Shown here in pieces: positions 33,904 to 42,184 of a stretch of DNA of 43,333 nucleotides. The number at the start of each line of letters is the position of its first letter. Within the stretch, counting starts at the first letter, position 1. Source of the stretch: Deltaproteobacteria bacterium (GTDB taxonomy: Bacteria > Myxococcota_A > Polyangia > Polyangiales > JADJMO01); the NCBI GenBank assembly GCA_025363655.1, contig JANYDK010000114.1, forward strand, positions 1-43,333, given 5' to 3'. The notes beneath the pieces are model-generated. The model did no database searches. It was not told where the DNA came from and saw nothing but the letters and a program-made list of their open reading frames with translations. A program made the translations under genes and the position numbers.

Positions 33904-34869
33904 TCAACGTGGCGCGTGCACCCAGTCGGCGTGCGCGTCGCGATCGCGGAGTCGAGCTTCCACCGCTCTTCGCAGCGCGTCCGGATCGCCGACGGCGAAG
34001 ATGCGGGGCACCACCAACACCTCGTCGTCACCGATGGGCAAGCTCGCCGAGGCGCGCTCGTCGGCAATGGAGAGCTCCGACAACATCGGCATCAGCCGCG
34101 CAGCCTCTTCCGAGTTCGTCCCCTGCAGTTGGGCGAGGGCTTCGCCGGCGGCGCGCTGGACTTCGATCCACGCCGGGCGCGCGTCGTCGTCGAGCGAGCG
34201 CGTGAGGACCAGCGCGATCGGATTCTTCGCGTCGGACGCGGCTTCGAGCGGCGTCGACCTCAGCGCGCGCGCGAGGTGCACGGCCGTCTCGCCCTTCGTC
34301 GTACGCAAGACGCCTCCGTGCGCGAGCGGCCACGCGAAGAATCGGGCGCGCTCGGCCTCGGCGTCTTCGGCCGTCGTGCTCCGGAGGGGCCAAAGGGGAA
34401 TGCAGCGAGCTCCGTTCGCGTCGGCGCACGTCGCCGCGAGTCGGACGGTCAGGTCCCGATCGCCCGAGGTCCATGTCGGGGCGGCGAGGGCCCGCGCCAC
34501 GGAAATTCGTGCAGCGTTCTCTTCGAAAGTGTGAGCGAGCGCCTCCGCGGAGGAGCCTTCGTCGCGCAAATCTTCGACGAGCGGGTTCTTCTTCAGCGCG
34601 ACGTCGAGCGCGAGGTCGTCGAGCGCCTCGCCGAGCAGCGAGAGCTCGAACGTCGCCAGAGACGCCAACGCCAGACTTGCTCCGGCGTGTGCGCCCTCCG
34701 GCACCTGCTCGGGAACCGAAGGACCGTGCGTGATGACGAGGACCGGCCCTGCGGGTTCAGGTGCAGAAGGAAGGTTGGCGGGCTCGTGTCGACGCGTGCA
34801 GCCGAGCGCCATCGCCATCGACGCGAAGGCGAGGGTCGACGCGCGAATCGCGCGAGCCCGGTTGCTCAC
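33904..34869 (-). CDS. lipoprotein of unknown function
   Basis: A 321-aa protein from the GTG at 34869, overlapping the stop of the upstream gene (GTGA). The lipoprotein signal is RASTLAFASMAMALGC; a Pro/Ala/Glu linker follows. The body is alpha-rich and acidic (SLLGEALDDLALDVALKKNP, FEENAARISVARAL, LSELSIADERASASLP). No domain was recognised. Coupling to the upstream gene suggests a shared outer-membrane role. Confidence 0.65.
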   Translation of the reverse strand: MSNRARAIRASTLAFASMAMALGCTRRHEPANLPSAPEPAGPVLVITHGPSVPEQVPEGAHAGASLALASLATFELSLLGEALDDLALDVALKKNPLVEDLRDEGSSAEALAHTFEENAARISVARALAAPTWTSGDRDLTVRLAATCADANGARCIPLWPLRSTTAEDAEAERARFFAWPLAHGGVLRTTKGETAVHLARALRSTPLEAASDAKNPIALVLTRSLDDDARPAWIEVQRAAGEALAQLQGTNSEEAARLMPMLSELSIADERASASLPIGDDEVLVVPRIFAVGDPDALRRAVEARLRDRDAHADWVHAPR

Positions 34870-35624
34870 CGACGTCGCGCCGTGAACTCGACGCCGTGAT
34901 CGGTGACGCCGCTGGCGAGGCCGTCGGCGAAGAGGATGGTCATCGTGCCGGTGTCTTTGCCCTTGAACGAGAGGTCGAGCGTCACCTTGTTGTCGATGAA
35001 GGAGACGTCGCAGTGGTGCCCGACCGAGTTGTCGAACGTCCACGTGCCGCCGAGCGCGCCGAATCTCGAGGCGGCCGCGGTCGTACGCACGCCGACGATG
35101 CGATCTTCGAGGCCAGGCATTCCTCCGAGCGACGAAGGGTGGGTGCCGAGGCAACCGGCGTTCGCCGACGACGTCGTCAAATCGCCGGTGCAGTGCACCG
35201 TCGGTCGCGCCGGATCGGTGATGTCGAAGTGGCCGCCGAGCGCCAAGGGGATGACGCCCAGATCGACCGTGGCCGGCGTTTGCGCGAGCGTGAGCGGCTC
35301 GACGAGAGAGCGTTCGGTCCAGATGAGCGAGCTCGGGGCTGCACCGGCGGCGCGGAACTCCAAGGAGCCTTTGCCGAACGTGACGGCGAGGTGATCGGGG
35401 GCGATGACGATGACGCCGGTCGTCGGCGTTCCACCACTCACGGCTCCAATCACGTCCCAAGTCCCCTCGAGCGACGTCGCTGGCGTGACCGACGTGTCGC
35501 CTCCCTTGCCTCCGTCGGAGGGCTCCTCGTGCACGCTGCCTCCGCAACCGGAGACGAAGACGCAGGCGGCGAGGAAAAACGGCTGGAGAACGAGTTCGTG
35601 GCTGCGAAGCAAGGGGACCTCCAT
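34866..35624 (-). CDS. beta-rich lipoprotein of unknown function
   Basis: A 252-aa protein with a lipoprotein signal (FFLAACVFVSGC, Cys near 27), a Gly/Asp/Ser linker and a body of alternating beta strands (LEGTWDVIGAVSGG, VIVIAPDHLAVTFG, GTWTFDNSVGHHCDVSFIDN). It resembles lipocalin-like or other small barrel folds in style only. Two Cys in the second half may pair. The downstream gene starts inside its stop codon, forming a two-gene operon. Confidence 0.68.
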   Translation of the reverse strand: MEVPLLRSHELVLQPFFLAACVFVSGCGGSVHEEPSDGGKGGDTSVTPATSLEGTWDVIGAVSGGTPTTGVIVIAPDHLAVTFGKGSLEFRAAGAAPSSLIWTERSLVEPLTLAQTPATVDLGVIPLALGGHFDITDPARPTVHCTGDLTTSSANAGCLGTHPSSLGGMPGLEDRIVGVRTTAAASRFGALGGTWTFDNSVGHHCDVSFIDNKVTLDLSFKGKDTGTMTILFADGLASGVTDHGVEFTARRR

Positions 35625-35723
35625 GGGGGTGTCATGGAGCTACCATCGCGCCCGGCCGATAGCCTTTGACGGTGCACAAGACTCGGTGCGTTCGACGCCT
35701 CGAACTTCTGCGACAATCGCGGA

Positions 35724-36491
35724 ATGAAAGGCACGAGCCTGCTGCTTGCTCTCGTCATCCTCGCCGTGGTCTGGGGCATTCAGGCCCTCTTTCGTCGAAG
35801 CAAGATGGCGACGGTCCTCGCGACGTTCCAGCGCGCCGGGTCGAGGGACGCTCGCCTCGTCGGCAGCGACACCGTCCTCGGTTCGATTCGCGGTCGAACG
35901 TACGAGTACTCGATTTCTCAGGGCCGCCGTCAATTCGCGGGCAGTACGACGTTGTCGACACCACTCTCGAAGGACGCACCGCTCCTCGAGATGCACCTCT
36001 ACCAACAGATGCAAACGGCCGCGCGTTCTGGGGTCGTCGACCTCGAGATCGGTGACGCCGAGTTCGATCGGCGCGTCGTCGTCGAAGCGGCGCCGGCCTC
36101 GACGGCCGTCGCCCTCCTCGATTCACCGATTTCGAAACGCGTCCTCGCGGTGATGCCATGCACGGTCACCATCGCCGACGGTGAGCTCTCGGTTCGCAAG
36201 TTGGGGCAGGTCCTCGAGCCGGCGAGCGCCGACGCGCTGCTCGACCTGCTCGTCGCGCTCGACCTACGGCTCGGCGCGGTGAAGGCTCCCATCACCGAGG
36301 GCTCGAGTGAGTATCGGAGCCCCTCGCCGAAGCCGATCGATCCCGAACGACGAGCGCGCGAGAAGAACGAACGCGAGGAGCTGGCGGCGATGCGTGCCTC
36401 GAGAGCGCGTCGCTCGCAACCACAGATCGCCTTCTACATCTGCGCCGCGATCATCCTCGGCCTCATGATCCTCCGCGTCTTCCGTCGATGA
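35724..36491 (+). CDS. membrane-anchored protein with N- and C-terminal TM helices
   Basis: A 255-aa protein. The first helix (GTSLLLALVILAVVWGIQALF) and the last (IAFYICAAIILGLMILRVF) bracket a soluble domain of about 180 residues containing VLGSIRGRTYEYSISQGRRQFAG and repeated charged helices, plus an Arg/Glu-rich stretch before the last helix. The domain would face the same side as both ends if both helices cross. No family was recognised. Confidence 0.65.
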   Translation: MKGTSLLLALVILAVVWGIQALFRRSKMATVLATFQRAGSRDARLVGSDTVLGSIRGRTYEYSISQGRRQFAGSTTLSTPLSKDAPLLEMHLYQQMQTAARSGVVDLEIGDAEFDRRVVVEAAPASTAVALLDSPISKRVLAVMPCTVTIADGELSVRKLGQVLEPASADALLDLLVALDLRLGAVKAPITEGSSEYRSPSPKPIDPERRAREKNEREELAAMRASRARRSQPQIAFYICAAIILGLMILRVFRR

Positions 36492-36569
36492 CGTCAGGGC
36501 GGTGCACACCGAGGTGCCCCGGGGAGGAGGCTTGGCGCATCCGCTCCCGTCATGGTTAGCTGAGTCTCG

Positions 36570-37016
36570 GTGAGCGGAGACGACGAGCACGATCCCGATC
36601 GCACGCAGGAGATGGCGCCCGTCCAGCTCCCCGAGCGGGCTCACTCCGTGCGTAAGCGCGTCCTCGTGGTCGAGCCCAACGGACACGTGCGTTTCACGCG
36701 CGCCGACGAGCTGCGCGCCTACCACAGCGTCGCCACCGCCCCGAGCTCCGACGGTGCGCTACGCCTCCTCCGCACCGAGCGCTTCGACTGCGTGCTCGTC
36801 ACCGAGGGGCGCGAAGGCGAAGGCCTGGCGCTCCTCGAGGTCGCTGCACGCCAAGCCCCCGACGCACGACGCATCCTCTTGGTGGCGACCCGCTCCGACG
36901 CCCACGAAGCCGCGCTCGTCGAGTCCCTCGTCGACGTGCTCATCGAGCATCCGTTCGACCTCGTCGAGCTCCTCTCCTACCTCGACGATGACGCCGCTCC
37001 GCCGACCGATCGTTAG
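36570..37016 (+). CDS. degenerate response-regulator receiver protein
   Basis: A 148-aa protein from the GTG at 36570. After a 28-residue acidic start, a receiver-like fold runs RKRVLVVEPNGHVRF, ALRLLRTERFDCVLVTEG, LEVAARQAPDARRILLVAT and VDVLIEHPFDLVELLSYLDDD. In true receivers the acidic pair, the phospho-acceptor Asp and a Lys-Pro are needed. Here VEPN replaces the Asp pair, the acceptor region is VTEG and the Lys-Pro is HP. It probably cannot be phosphorylated in the usual way and may act by protein interaction. No output domain is present. Confidence 0.7.
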   Translation: MSGDDEHDPDRTQEMAPVQLPERAHSVRKRVLVVEPNGHVRFTRADELRAYHSVATAPSSDGALRLLRTERFDCVLVTEGREGEGLALLEVAARQAPDARRILLVATRSDAHEAALVESLVDVLIEHPFDLVELLSYLDDDAAPPTDR

Positions 37017-37179
37017 CGAGTCGCATTGCGCGTCGACAATTCGTCGGCTCTTCGCGAATAGCGCTGCGTGACGTCCGTCCATGAGACTCGGTCGATCGCG
37101 CTGCACGCGGTCACCACGGCTTCACATCCAATTGCTTTCCGGGGGTCCTCCATGTCGCTCTCATCGCGCTCGTGCGCCT

Positions 37180-37803
37180 ATGTTTTTGCGCTCGTTCTCG
37201 CTGCGCCCTGTCTTCGTCGCCTGTTCGTCGAGCGATGGCGGCACCACGACGGGCAACGATGCTGCGGGAGACACCGCCGTCGTCACCGACACCGGCAGCG
37301 CCGGCGACACCATCGCGCTCGACACTGCCGTCGCCGACACCACGCCCGCCGACACGGCGCCTGCGAAGTGTGATCCTGCGGGCTCGACTGCGTGCGTCGC
37401 CTGCGGCACCGAGAGCTGCGGCAGTGGCAAGATCTGCTGCGGCAGTGGCTCGGGACGCGCGTGCGCCACCAGTTGCGACGCCGGCGGCGGCGAATCGTGC
37501 GACGGCCCCGAGGACTGCACGTCGGGCGCTTGCTGCGTCAACGCCAACGTCAAGTTCACCAGCACCTCGTCGGCGACGACCACCTGCGGGAGCACTTGCC
37601 CGACCGAGGCTGGTTCCACGGGCTCTGGCGCGATCATCAAATCACCGTCGTGTCGCGCGAAGGCCGACTGCGCGGGCGTCGTCGGCTCCTTCGGCGTCCC
37701 CTATGGCCACTGCTGCCACGCGAAGGATCTCGACGTCGGCGTCTGCGTCAGCGACACCTACGCCTCTCAGCTCAAGACCGACGGCGGCGCCACCTGCGAC
37801 TGA
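37180..37803 (+). CDS. cysteine-rich lipoprotein
   Basis: About 207 aa from the ATG at 37180. The N-terminus is a short Arg/Phe-rich signal ending VFVAC (lipobox Cys) with SSSDGG after it. A better-looking hydrophobic leader (SCAYVFALVLAAPC) lies in another frame from the ATG at 37152, so a frameshift is possible. An Asp/Thr/Ala linker precedes many Cys: CVACGTESCGSGKICCGSG, CDGPEDCTSGACC, CGSTCP, CRAKADC and HCCHAKD. These look like small disulfide domains. Confidence 0.62.
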   Translation: MFLRSFSLRPVFVACSSSDGGTTTGNDAAGDTAVVTDTGSAGDTIALDTAVADTTPADTAPAKCDPAGSTACVACGTESCGSGKICCGSGSGRACATSCDAGGGESCDGPEDCTSGACCVNANVKFTSTSSATTTCGSTCPTEAGSTGSGAIIKSPSCRAKADCAGVVGSFGVPYGHCCHAKDLDVGVCVSDTYASQLKTDGGATCD

Positions 37804-37818
37804 CTCGCGGTACTCGCG

Positions 37819-38922
37819 TTACTCCCGCACGAGCGCGATCATCGCGTCGCCGCAGCATCCGCCGGTGGTCACCTTGGAGACGAAGCTCTTCGCGACTTGC
37901 AACGCGACCGAGTGTCCACCGGCGGTGACCTTCCCCTCGTGCGAGGCGTCGAGCACCAGGTGACCTTGCCCGGTCGACGCCGGGACCAGCCCTTTGACGA
38001 TGGAGAGCGACACGCCGTCGAGCGTCGTCTGCATCGTGAGCGAGGATGACTCGCTGCCGCAGGTGGTGTTGGGGTTCACCGTCGGCGTTCCCTCGACGGT
38101 GGTGAACGTGAGGAGCGACCCATCGGCGGCGGCGGTGTCGATCTTCTGCGTGAGGATCGTCGCCGTCGTCGTCACCGGCCAATCGAACGTCGTCGTCAGC
38201 CCGGACGTCTTGTAATAGCTCGCGACCGCGATCGACTTCTTCTGACAGGCCGGGGAATCGTCCTCGATCCAGACGTCGACGCTCGAGCCGGCGAGGAGCG
38301 TGAGGGTGCCGGCGATGCACGACGTGGCGCCCTCGAAGAGCTGCACGATGACATGGCTGCTCGCCGACGTGAGATGCCCATAGCCCGCGGCCACCTTCGT
38401 CGCCTTCGTCGTCGGGCAGATGGTGTCGCCGATGGCAAAGGCGATTTGATCGGTGTCGGCCTCGCCGACCTCGACCGTCGCGGTCCACGAATACACGGCC
38501 TTCGGAAGACCGCTGTGTTGCAACTGCAAGTTGGCGCGCGCGAAGGCGAACCCGCCGCCGCCGGGGATCGGCAAATCGATCACCGGCGCCGAGGTGCACC
38601 CGAGCTTGACCGCGGTGGCGATGGGGAAGTTCAGCTTCCGCACCGGCGCGCATCCCGTTGCGTCTCCGGCCTCGCCCGATTCGGCATCGCCGACGTCGCC
38701 GACGTCCCCGACGTCGCCATCGGTCGCCGCGTCGCCGCCGTCGCCGGCTTCGAGCGACACGTCGGTGCCGACGTCGGCCGAGCCATCGCCAGCGTCGTCG
38801 ATTCGGCTGTCGTTCGTGGGCCCCGCGTCGTCGACGACGGCGTAGTCGGGGAAGGTGCACCCGCTTTCCGACAACGCCAGCGAGGCGGTGATTCCTGCGG
38901 CTAGGAGCGACACCCGACGCAT
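37819..38922 (-). CDS. lipoprotein of unknown function
   Basis: A 367-aa protein from the ATG at 38922 (further upstream in frame is antisense to tadA). The signal is VSLLAAGITASLALSESGC, followed by a low-complexity Asp/Gly/Val linker (VGDVGDVGD repeats). The mature part is beta-rich (FAFARANLQLQ, AVYSWTATVEV, SVDVWIEDDSP) with Cys near CGAP, CAG, CQKK, CGSE and a final GGCCGD. No family was recognised. It is divergent from tadA with 39 bp between starts. Confidence 0.65.
   Translation of the reverse strand: MRRVSLLAAGITASLALSESGCTFPDYAVVDDAGPTNDSRIDDAGDGSADVGTDVSLEAGDGGDAATDGDVGDVGDVGDAESGEAGDATGCAPVRKLNFPIATAVKLGCTSAPVIDLPIPGGGGFAFARANLQLQHSGLPKAVYSWTATVEVGEADTDQIAFAIGDTICPTTKATKVAAGYGHLTSASSHVIVQLFEGATSCIAGTLTLLAGSSVDVWIEDDSPACQKKSIAVASYYKTSGLTTTFDWPVTTTATILTQKIDTAAADGSLLTFTTVEGTPTVNPNTTCGSESSSLTMQTTLDGVSLSIVKGLVPASTGQGHLVLDASHEGKVTAGGHSVALQVAKSFVSKVTTGGCCGDAMIALVRE
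38676..38740. repeat. low-complexity GAC/GTC repeat in lipoprotein linker
   Basis: The sequence GCCGACGTC recurs in tandem (about 38690-38725), giving VGD repeats in the minus-strand linker. Such repeats can vary in length by slippage. Confidence 0.6.
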
Positions 38923-38961
38923 CCCGTCGATGCTATCACCGCGCCGGGAGATACTAGGCCG

Positions 38962-39444
38962 ATGTCGACCGACGCCGAGGCGAGCCCATGGGCAGAGGCG
39001 ATGGCGCACGCGCTCGCCGAAGCCGACGCTGCCGCGGCCGATGGCGACGTCCCGGTCGGCGCGGTGCTCGTCTCTCCCGATGGCGCCGTCGTCCTCGGTG
39101 GACGCAACCGTCGTGAAGCCGACGAAGATCCGAGCGCGCACGCCGAGATCGTGGCGATGCGAAAGGCCGCCGCGCACATCCATCGCTGGCGCCTCGATGG
39201 TTGGACGTGCGTCGTCACGCTCGAGCCGTGTCCGATGTGCGCGGGTGCGCTCGTCAATGCGCGCATCGCGCGGGTGGTCTTCGGCTGCCACGATCCGAAG
39301 GCCGGCGCGGTCCGCTCGGTCTATCGAATCGCCGACGATTCACGCCTCAATCATCGCCTCGAGGTCGTCGAAGGCGTCGCCGCCGAGGCCTGTCGCGCGC
39401 GCCTCCAGACCTTCTTCGCCGCGCGCCGATCCGCCCGAAAATAG
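38962..39444 (+). CDS. tadA: tRNA-adenosine(34) deaminase TadA
   Basis: A 160-aa deaminase that converts A34 to inosine in the anticodon wobble position of tRNA-Arg(ACG). The zinc site is complete: HAE (SAHAEIVAMRKAA, His is a ligand and Glu the proton shuttle) and PCPMC (both Cys are ligands). VPVGAVLVSPDGAVVLGGRN is the typical first strand. Length fits the family (about 150-170). It is followed 69 bp later by def on the same strand and may share a transcript. Confidence 0.95.
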   Translation: MSTDAEASPWAEAMAHALAEADAAAADGDVPVGAVLVSPDGAVVLGGRNRREADEDPSAHAEIVAMRKAAAHIHRWRLDGWTCVVTLEPCPMCAGALVNARIARVVFGCHDPKAGAVRSVYRIADDSRLNHRLEVVEGVAAEACRARLQTFFAARRSARK

Positions 39445-39512
39445 GCTGCTGGCGCAGGAAATGGACGCAGCCGGTTGCGAGGGGAGGGGGGCCGAACTAC
39501 CTTTTTCCCGTC

Positions 39513-40037
39513 ATGGCCGTGCGCACCATCCTCCACTACCCCGACCCCCGTCTGCGCGAGAAAGCTCGCCCGGTCGAGAAGGTCACCCCCGAGATCGTCA
39601 AGCTCACCGAGGACATGGCCGAGACCATGTACGCGGCGCCGGGCGTCGGTCTCGCCGCCACGCAAATCGGCGAGCGGCATCGCATCTTCGTCATCGACAT
39701 CGCTGGTGACGACGAGCCCTCCGAGCTCCAGGTCTTCATCAACCCCGAAATCCTCGAGCGCAGCGGGGAAATCGTCTGGGACGAGGGCTGCCTCTCGTTC
39801 CCCACCGTGGTCGAAGAAATCACCCGCGCGGCGAAGGTCAAAGTGCGCGCGCTCGACGCCAAGGGCGCGTCGTTCGAGCTCGAAGCCGAGGGCCTCCTCG
39901 CGGTCGCCATCCAGCACGAAACCGATCACCTCGACGGCGTCTTGATGATCGACAAGATGGGCATGCTGAAGAAGCGCATGGTCGATCGAAAGATGCGCAA
40001 ACGCGCCGCCGACCGCCCCCGCTCCGCCTCCACCTGA
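39513..40037 (+). CDS. def: peptide deformylase
   Basis: A 174-aa enzyme that removes the formyl group from newly made N-termini. All three motifs are present: GVGLAATQIG, EGCLS (Cys is a metal ligand) and QHETDHLDG (HExxH, two His ligands and catalytic Glu). It starts at the ATG at 39513 as MAVRTILHYPDPRLREKARPV, the normal beginning. The C-terminal tail is basic. Its stop lies 1 bp from the end of the convergent minus-strand gene. Confidence 0.97.
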   Translation: MAVRTILHYPDPRLREKARPVEKVTPEIVKLTEDMAETMYAAPGVGLAATQIGERHRIFVIDIAGDDEPSELQVFINPEILERSGEIVWDEGCLSFPTVVEEITRAAKVKVRALDAKGASFELEAEGLLAVAIQHETDHLDGVLMIDKMGMLKKRMVDRKMRKRAADRPRSAST

Positions 40038-40038
40038 C

Positions 40039-41406
40039 TCAGCTTCTCTCGGCTTCAAGCCCGAACCGCGCGCGCAGCCAGACGATGAGCGCGCCCATCG
40101 CCGCCGCGAGCGCGATGCCGAGCAGCACTTTCTTGCGCAGCGAAGCCCCTCGCCGCGCGTGTCGCGTGTGTTTCTTGTCAGCGACCACCATCGCGCCCGG
40201 CTCTTCCTCGGGCTCGAGCGGCTTCGCCATCGGCTGAAGGGGGCCCGCCGCCGGCGGATCTATGGGCGCATTCGCGTCCATGATGCCCGGCGTGACGTAG
40301 GCGGCGAGGTCGACCGGCGAGAGCGTCCCGAGGCGCGCGACGGCATCTTTGGCAGCCTGCGCGCGCGGACCCTCGTTCCACGGAGACGCGGTGAGCACCC
40401 GTCGAAATACGGCGGGTCGACCGAGCGGCAAGAGATGTCCGACCGCGCCGTAGCGCTTCTCGAGGCGTCCCGCGACGTCTCCGATGGCGTCGAGCACGGC
40501 TTGCGGCGCCTGCGCGACCTCGGGCAACGCCGCCGTCTTGGCGAGCCGCATCGCCTTCAAATCGAGCCCGGACGCGAGCCATGCGACGGACGACTCGCCG
40601 AGCGACGCGAGCACCGGATCGCCGTGCACCGACGCGGCATAGGCACGGCGCGCGAGCTCGTCCCACGCCGCTTGATTGGCCGGCGAGAGATCGAGGACTT
40701 GTTGCGCGAACGTCTGTCGAAAGCCATCGAGCACGCGCGCCCACGCGGGGACGATCGCCGACGGTGGCTCGGCGCCGGCGATCGCCTCGACGACGATGCG
40801 CTCGTCGATCGGCCCGGTCGGTCCCAACCCACCGGCCGGACCGGCATCCGTGGGCTGGATTTCCAGCTCGCCGAGGTCGCCGAACTTCGCGGTGACGCGC
40901 CGCGCGCTCTTCACCCTTCGCTCCACCTTCGCGCCTAAGGCGACGCTGGGGAAGATCGAGCGAGGCACTTCGAGTCGAATCCCGGCCTCCGTACCTTCGA
41001 CCACCAGCCGCAGAGCCACGACCGCTCCTTGCGGCCCCGTCTTGCCGTGGAAGTCACGCGGCGTCGCGCCGTCGAGCCCATTGGCGAGCACCAGCGGCGG
41101 GATGCGCGCGTGATCGACGAAGCCGTCGGCGATCGCGACGGTCGGTGTTCCTCCGCTGGCGACGCCCGCGAGCGTCAGCCGCGACCAAGCAATGGTGCAC
41201 GTCGCCGAATCTCCCGAACCAGGCCGAACGTGCGCCGAGAGCTCGACCGTCGACGTCGCGCCAGCGTCGATGACCGCGATCCGCAGGCTGTCGAGCGTGC
41301 AGATGCCCTCTTCCGCGCGCGCCGAAGACGTCGACAGGGCGATCGAAGCGAACGCTGCCGGCGCGAGAATGAGCGGGAAAAAACGGCCAATGCGACCTCG
41401 CGTCAT
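40039..41406 (-). CDS. exported membrane-anchored protein of unknown function
   Basis: A 455-aa protein with an N-terminal signal (FPLILAPAAFASIALSTSSARA) and a C-terminal membrane helix (VLLGIALAAAMGALIVWLRA) preceded by a basic His/Arg linker, so the main domain is likely periplasmic. The first half is beta-rich (STVELSAHVRPG, VVALRLVVEGTEAGIRLEV); the second is helical. A Pro-rich segment comes before the last helix. The gene starts 4 bp after the dapB stop and probably belongs to the dap operon. No family was recognised. Confidence 0.65.
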   Translation of the reverse strand: MTRGRIGRFFPLILAPAAFASIALSTSSARAEEGICTLDSLRIAVIDAGATSTVELSAHVRPGSGDSATCTIAWSRLTLAGVASGGTPTVAIADGFVDHARIPPLVLANGLDGATPRDFHGKTGPQGAVVALRLVVEGTEAGIRLEVPRSIFPSVALGAKVERRVKSARRVTAKFGDLGELEIQPTDAGPAGGLGPTGPIDERIVVEAIAGAEPPSAIVPAWARVLDGFRQTFAQQVLDLSPANQAAWDELARRAYAASVHGDPVLASLGESSVAWLASGLDLKAMRLAKTAALPEVAQAPQAVLDAIGDVAGRLEKRYGAVGHLLPLGRPAVFRRVLTASPWNEGPRAQAAKDAVARLGTLSPVDLAAYVTPGIMDANAPIDPPAAGPLQPMAKPLEPEEEPGAMVVADKKHTRHARRGASLRKKVLLGIALAAAMGALIVWLRARFGLEAERS

Positions 41407-41410
41407 CGCC

Positions 41411-42184
41411 TCATCCGCCGAGCATGTCCTTCATCGTGTAGCGGCGCGCCGGCTTCCCGGTGACGAAGCGAGCTGCGCGCAGCGCTCCGTGCGCGAAGAC
41501 GTCGCGGCTGGTCACCCGGTGCGTGAGCTCGATGCGCTCACCTTGCGCGAGGAGCATGACGGTGTGATCGCCGACGATGTCGCCGCCGCGAATGGCATGG
41601 ACGCCGATCTCTCCGCGGCTGCGCGCGCCGACCTCGCCGACGCGGCCGTGCACCAGCTTCATCTCGGCGTCGATGCCGGTGCGCACCGCTTCGACGAGGC
41701 GCTTGGCGGTGCCGCTCGGCGCGTCGACCTTCTTGTTGTGGTGAGCCTCGATGATCTCGACGTCGATGCCGACCCCGAGCGTGCGTGCGGCCCGCTCGAC
41801 CAAGCCGGCGAGCAGCTCGACGCCGAGGCTCATGTTCGGAGACCAAAGCACCGGGGCGATGCGCGAGAGCTCTTCGAGCGCGCGCTGGCCGGCCTCGTCG
41901 ACGTTGGTGGTGCCAGAGACGAGCGGGAGCGCGTGCGCTTTGCAGGCCTTGGCGATGAGCGGCACCGCCGAGGCGTGCGAGAAGTCGATCACCACCTCGG
42001 CGTTTTCGACGGCTTCCGCAGGGTTGCCGGTGACCTTGACGCCCTCGATGTGGCCGCCGACGTCCGAGCCCGCCGCGCAGGCGCCGACCAACACGCACCC
42101 GTGCTCGGGGATGAGGCGCGCGATTGCCCGACCCATGCGACCGGTGGCACCCCCGATGGCGATGCGGAGCGGCTTGCCCGGCAT
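41411..42184 (-). CDS. dapB: 4-hydroxy-tetrahydrodipicolinate reductase
   Basis: A 257-aa enzyme that reduces 4-hydroxy-tetrahydrodipicolinate with NAD(P)H, the second step of the diaminopimelate branch for lysine and peptidoglycan. It shows IGGATGRMGRAI (nucleotide-binding GxxGxxG), VVIDFSHASAV, SGTTNVDEAG, APVLWSPNMSLGV and the catalytic EIIEAHHNKKVDAPSGTA. The length is normal. Start ATG at 42184 overlaps the dapA stop by one base (TGATG), so translation is coupled to dapA. Confidence 0.96.
   Translation of the reverse strand: MPGKPLRIAIGGATGRMGRAIARLIPEHGCVLVGACAAGSDVGGHIEGVKVTGNPAEAVENAEVVIDFSHASAVPLIAKACKAHALPLVSGTTNVDEAGQRALEELSRIAPVLWSPNMSLGVELLAGLVERAARTLGVGIDVEIIEAHHNKKVDAPSGTAKRLVEAVRTGIDAEMKLVHGRVGEVGARSRGEIGVHAIRGGDIVGDHTVMLLAQGERIELTHRVTSRDVFAHGALRAARFVTGKPARRYTMKDMLGG

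Noticed and set aside
32622..34067. 481-codon minus frame
   Set aside because: Antisense to the GH5-like lipoprotein gene; translation is Arg-rich without motifs.
38676..38740. repeats considered as a CRISPR array
   Set aside because: The units are 9 bp, in tandem and inside a coding linker, with no spacers.
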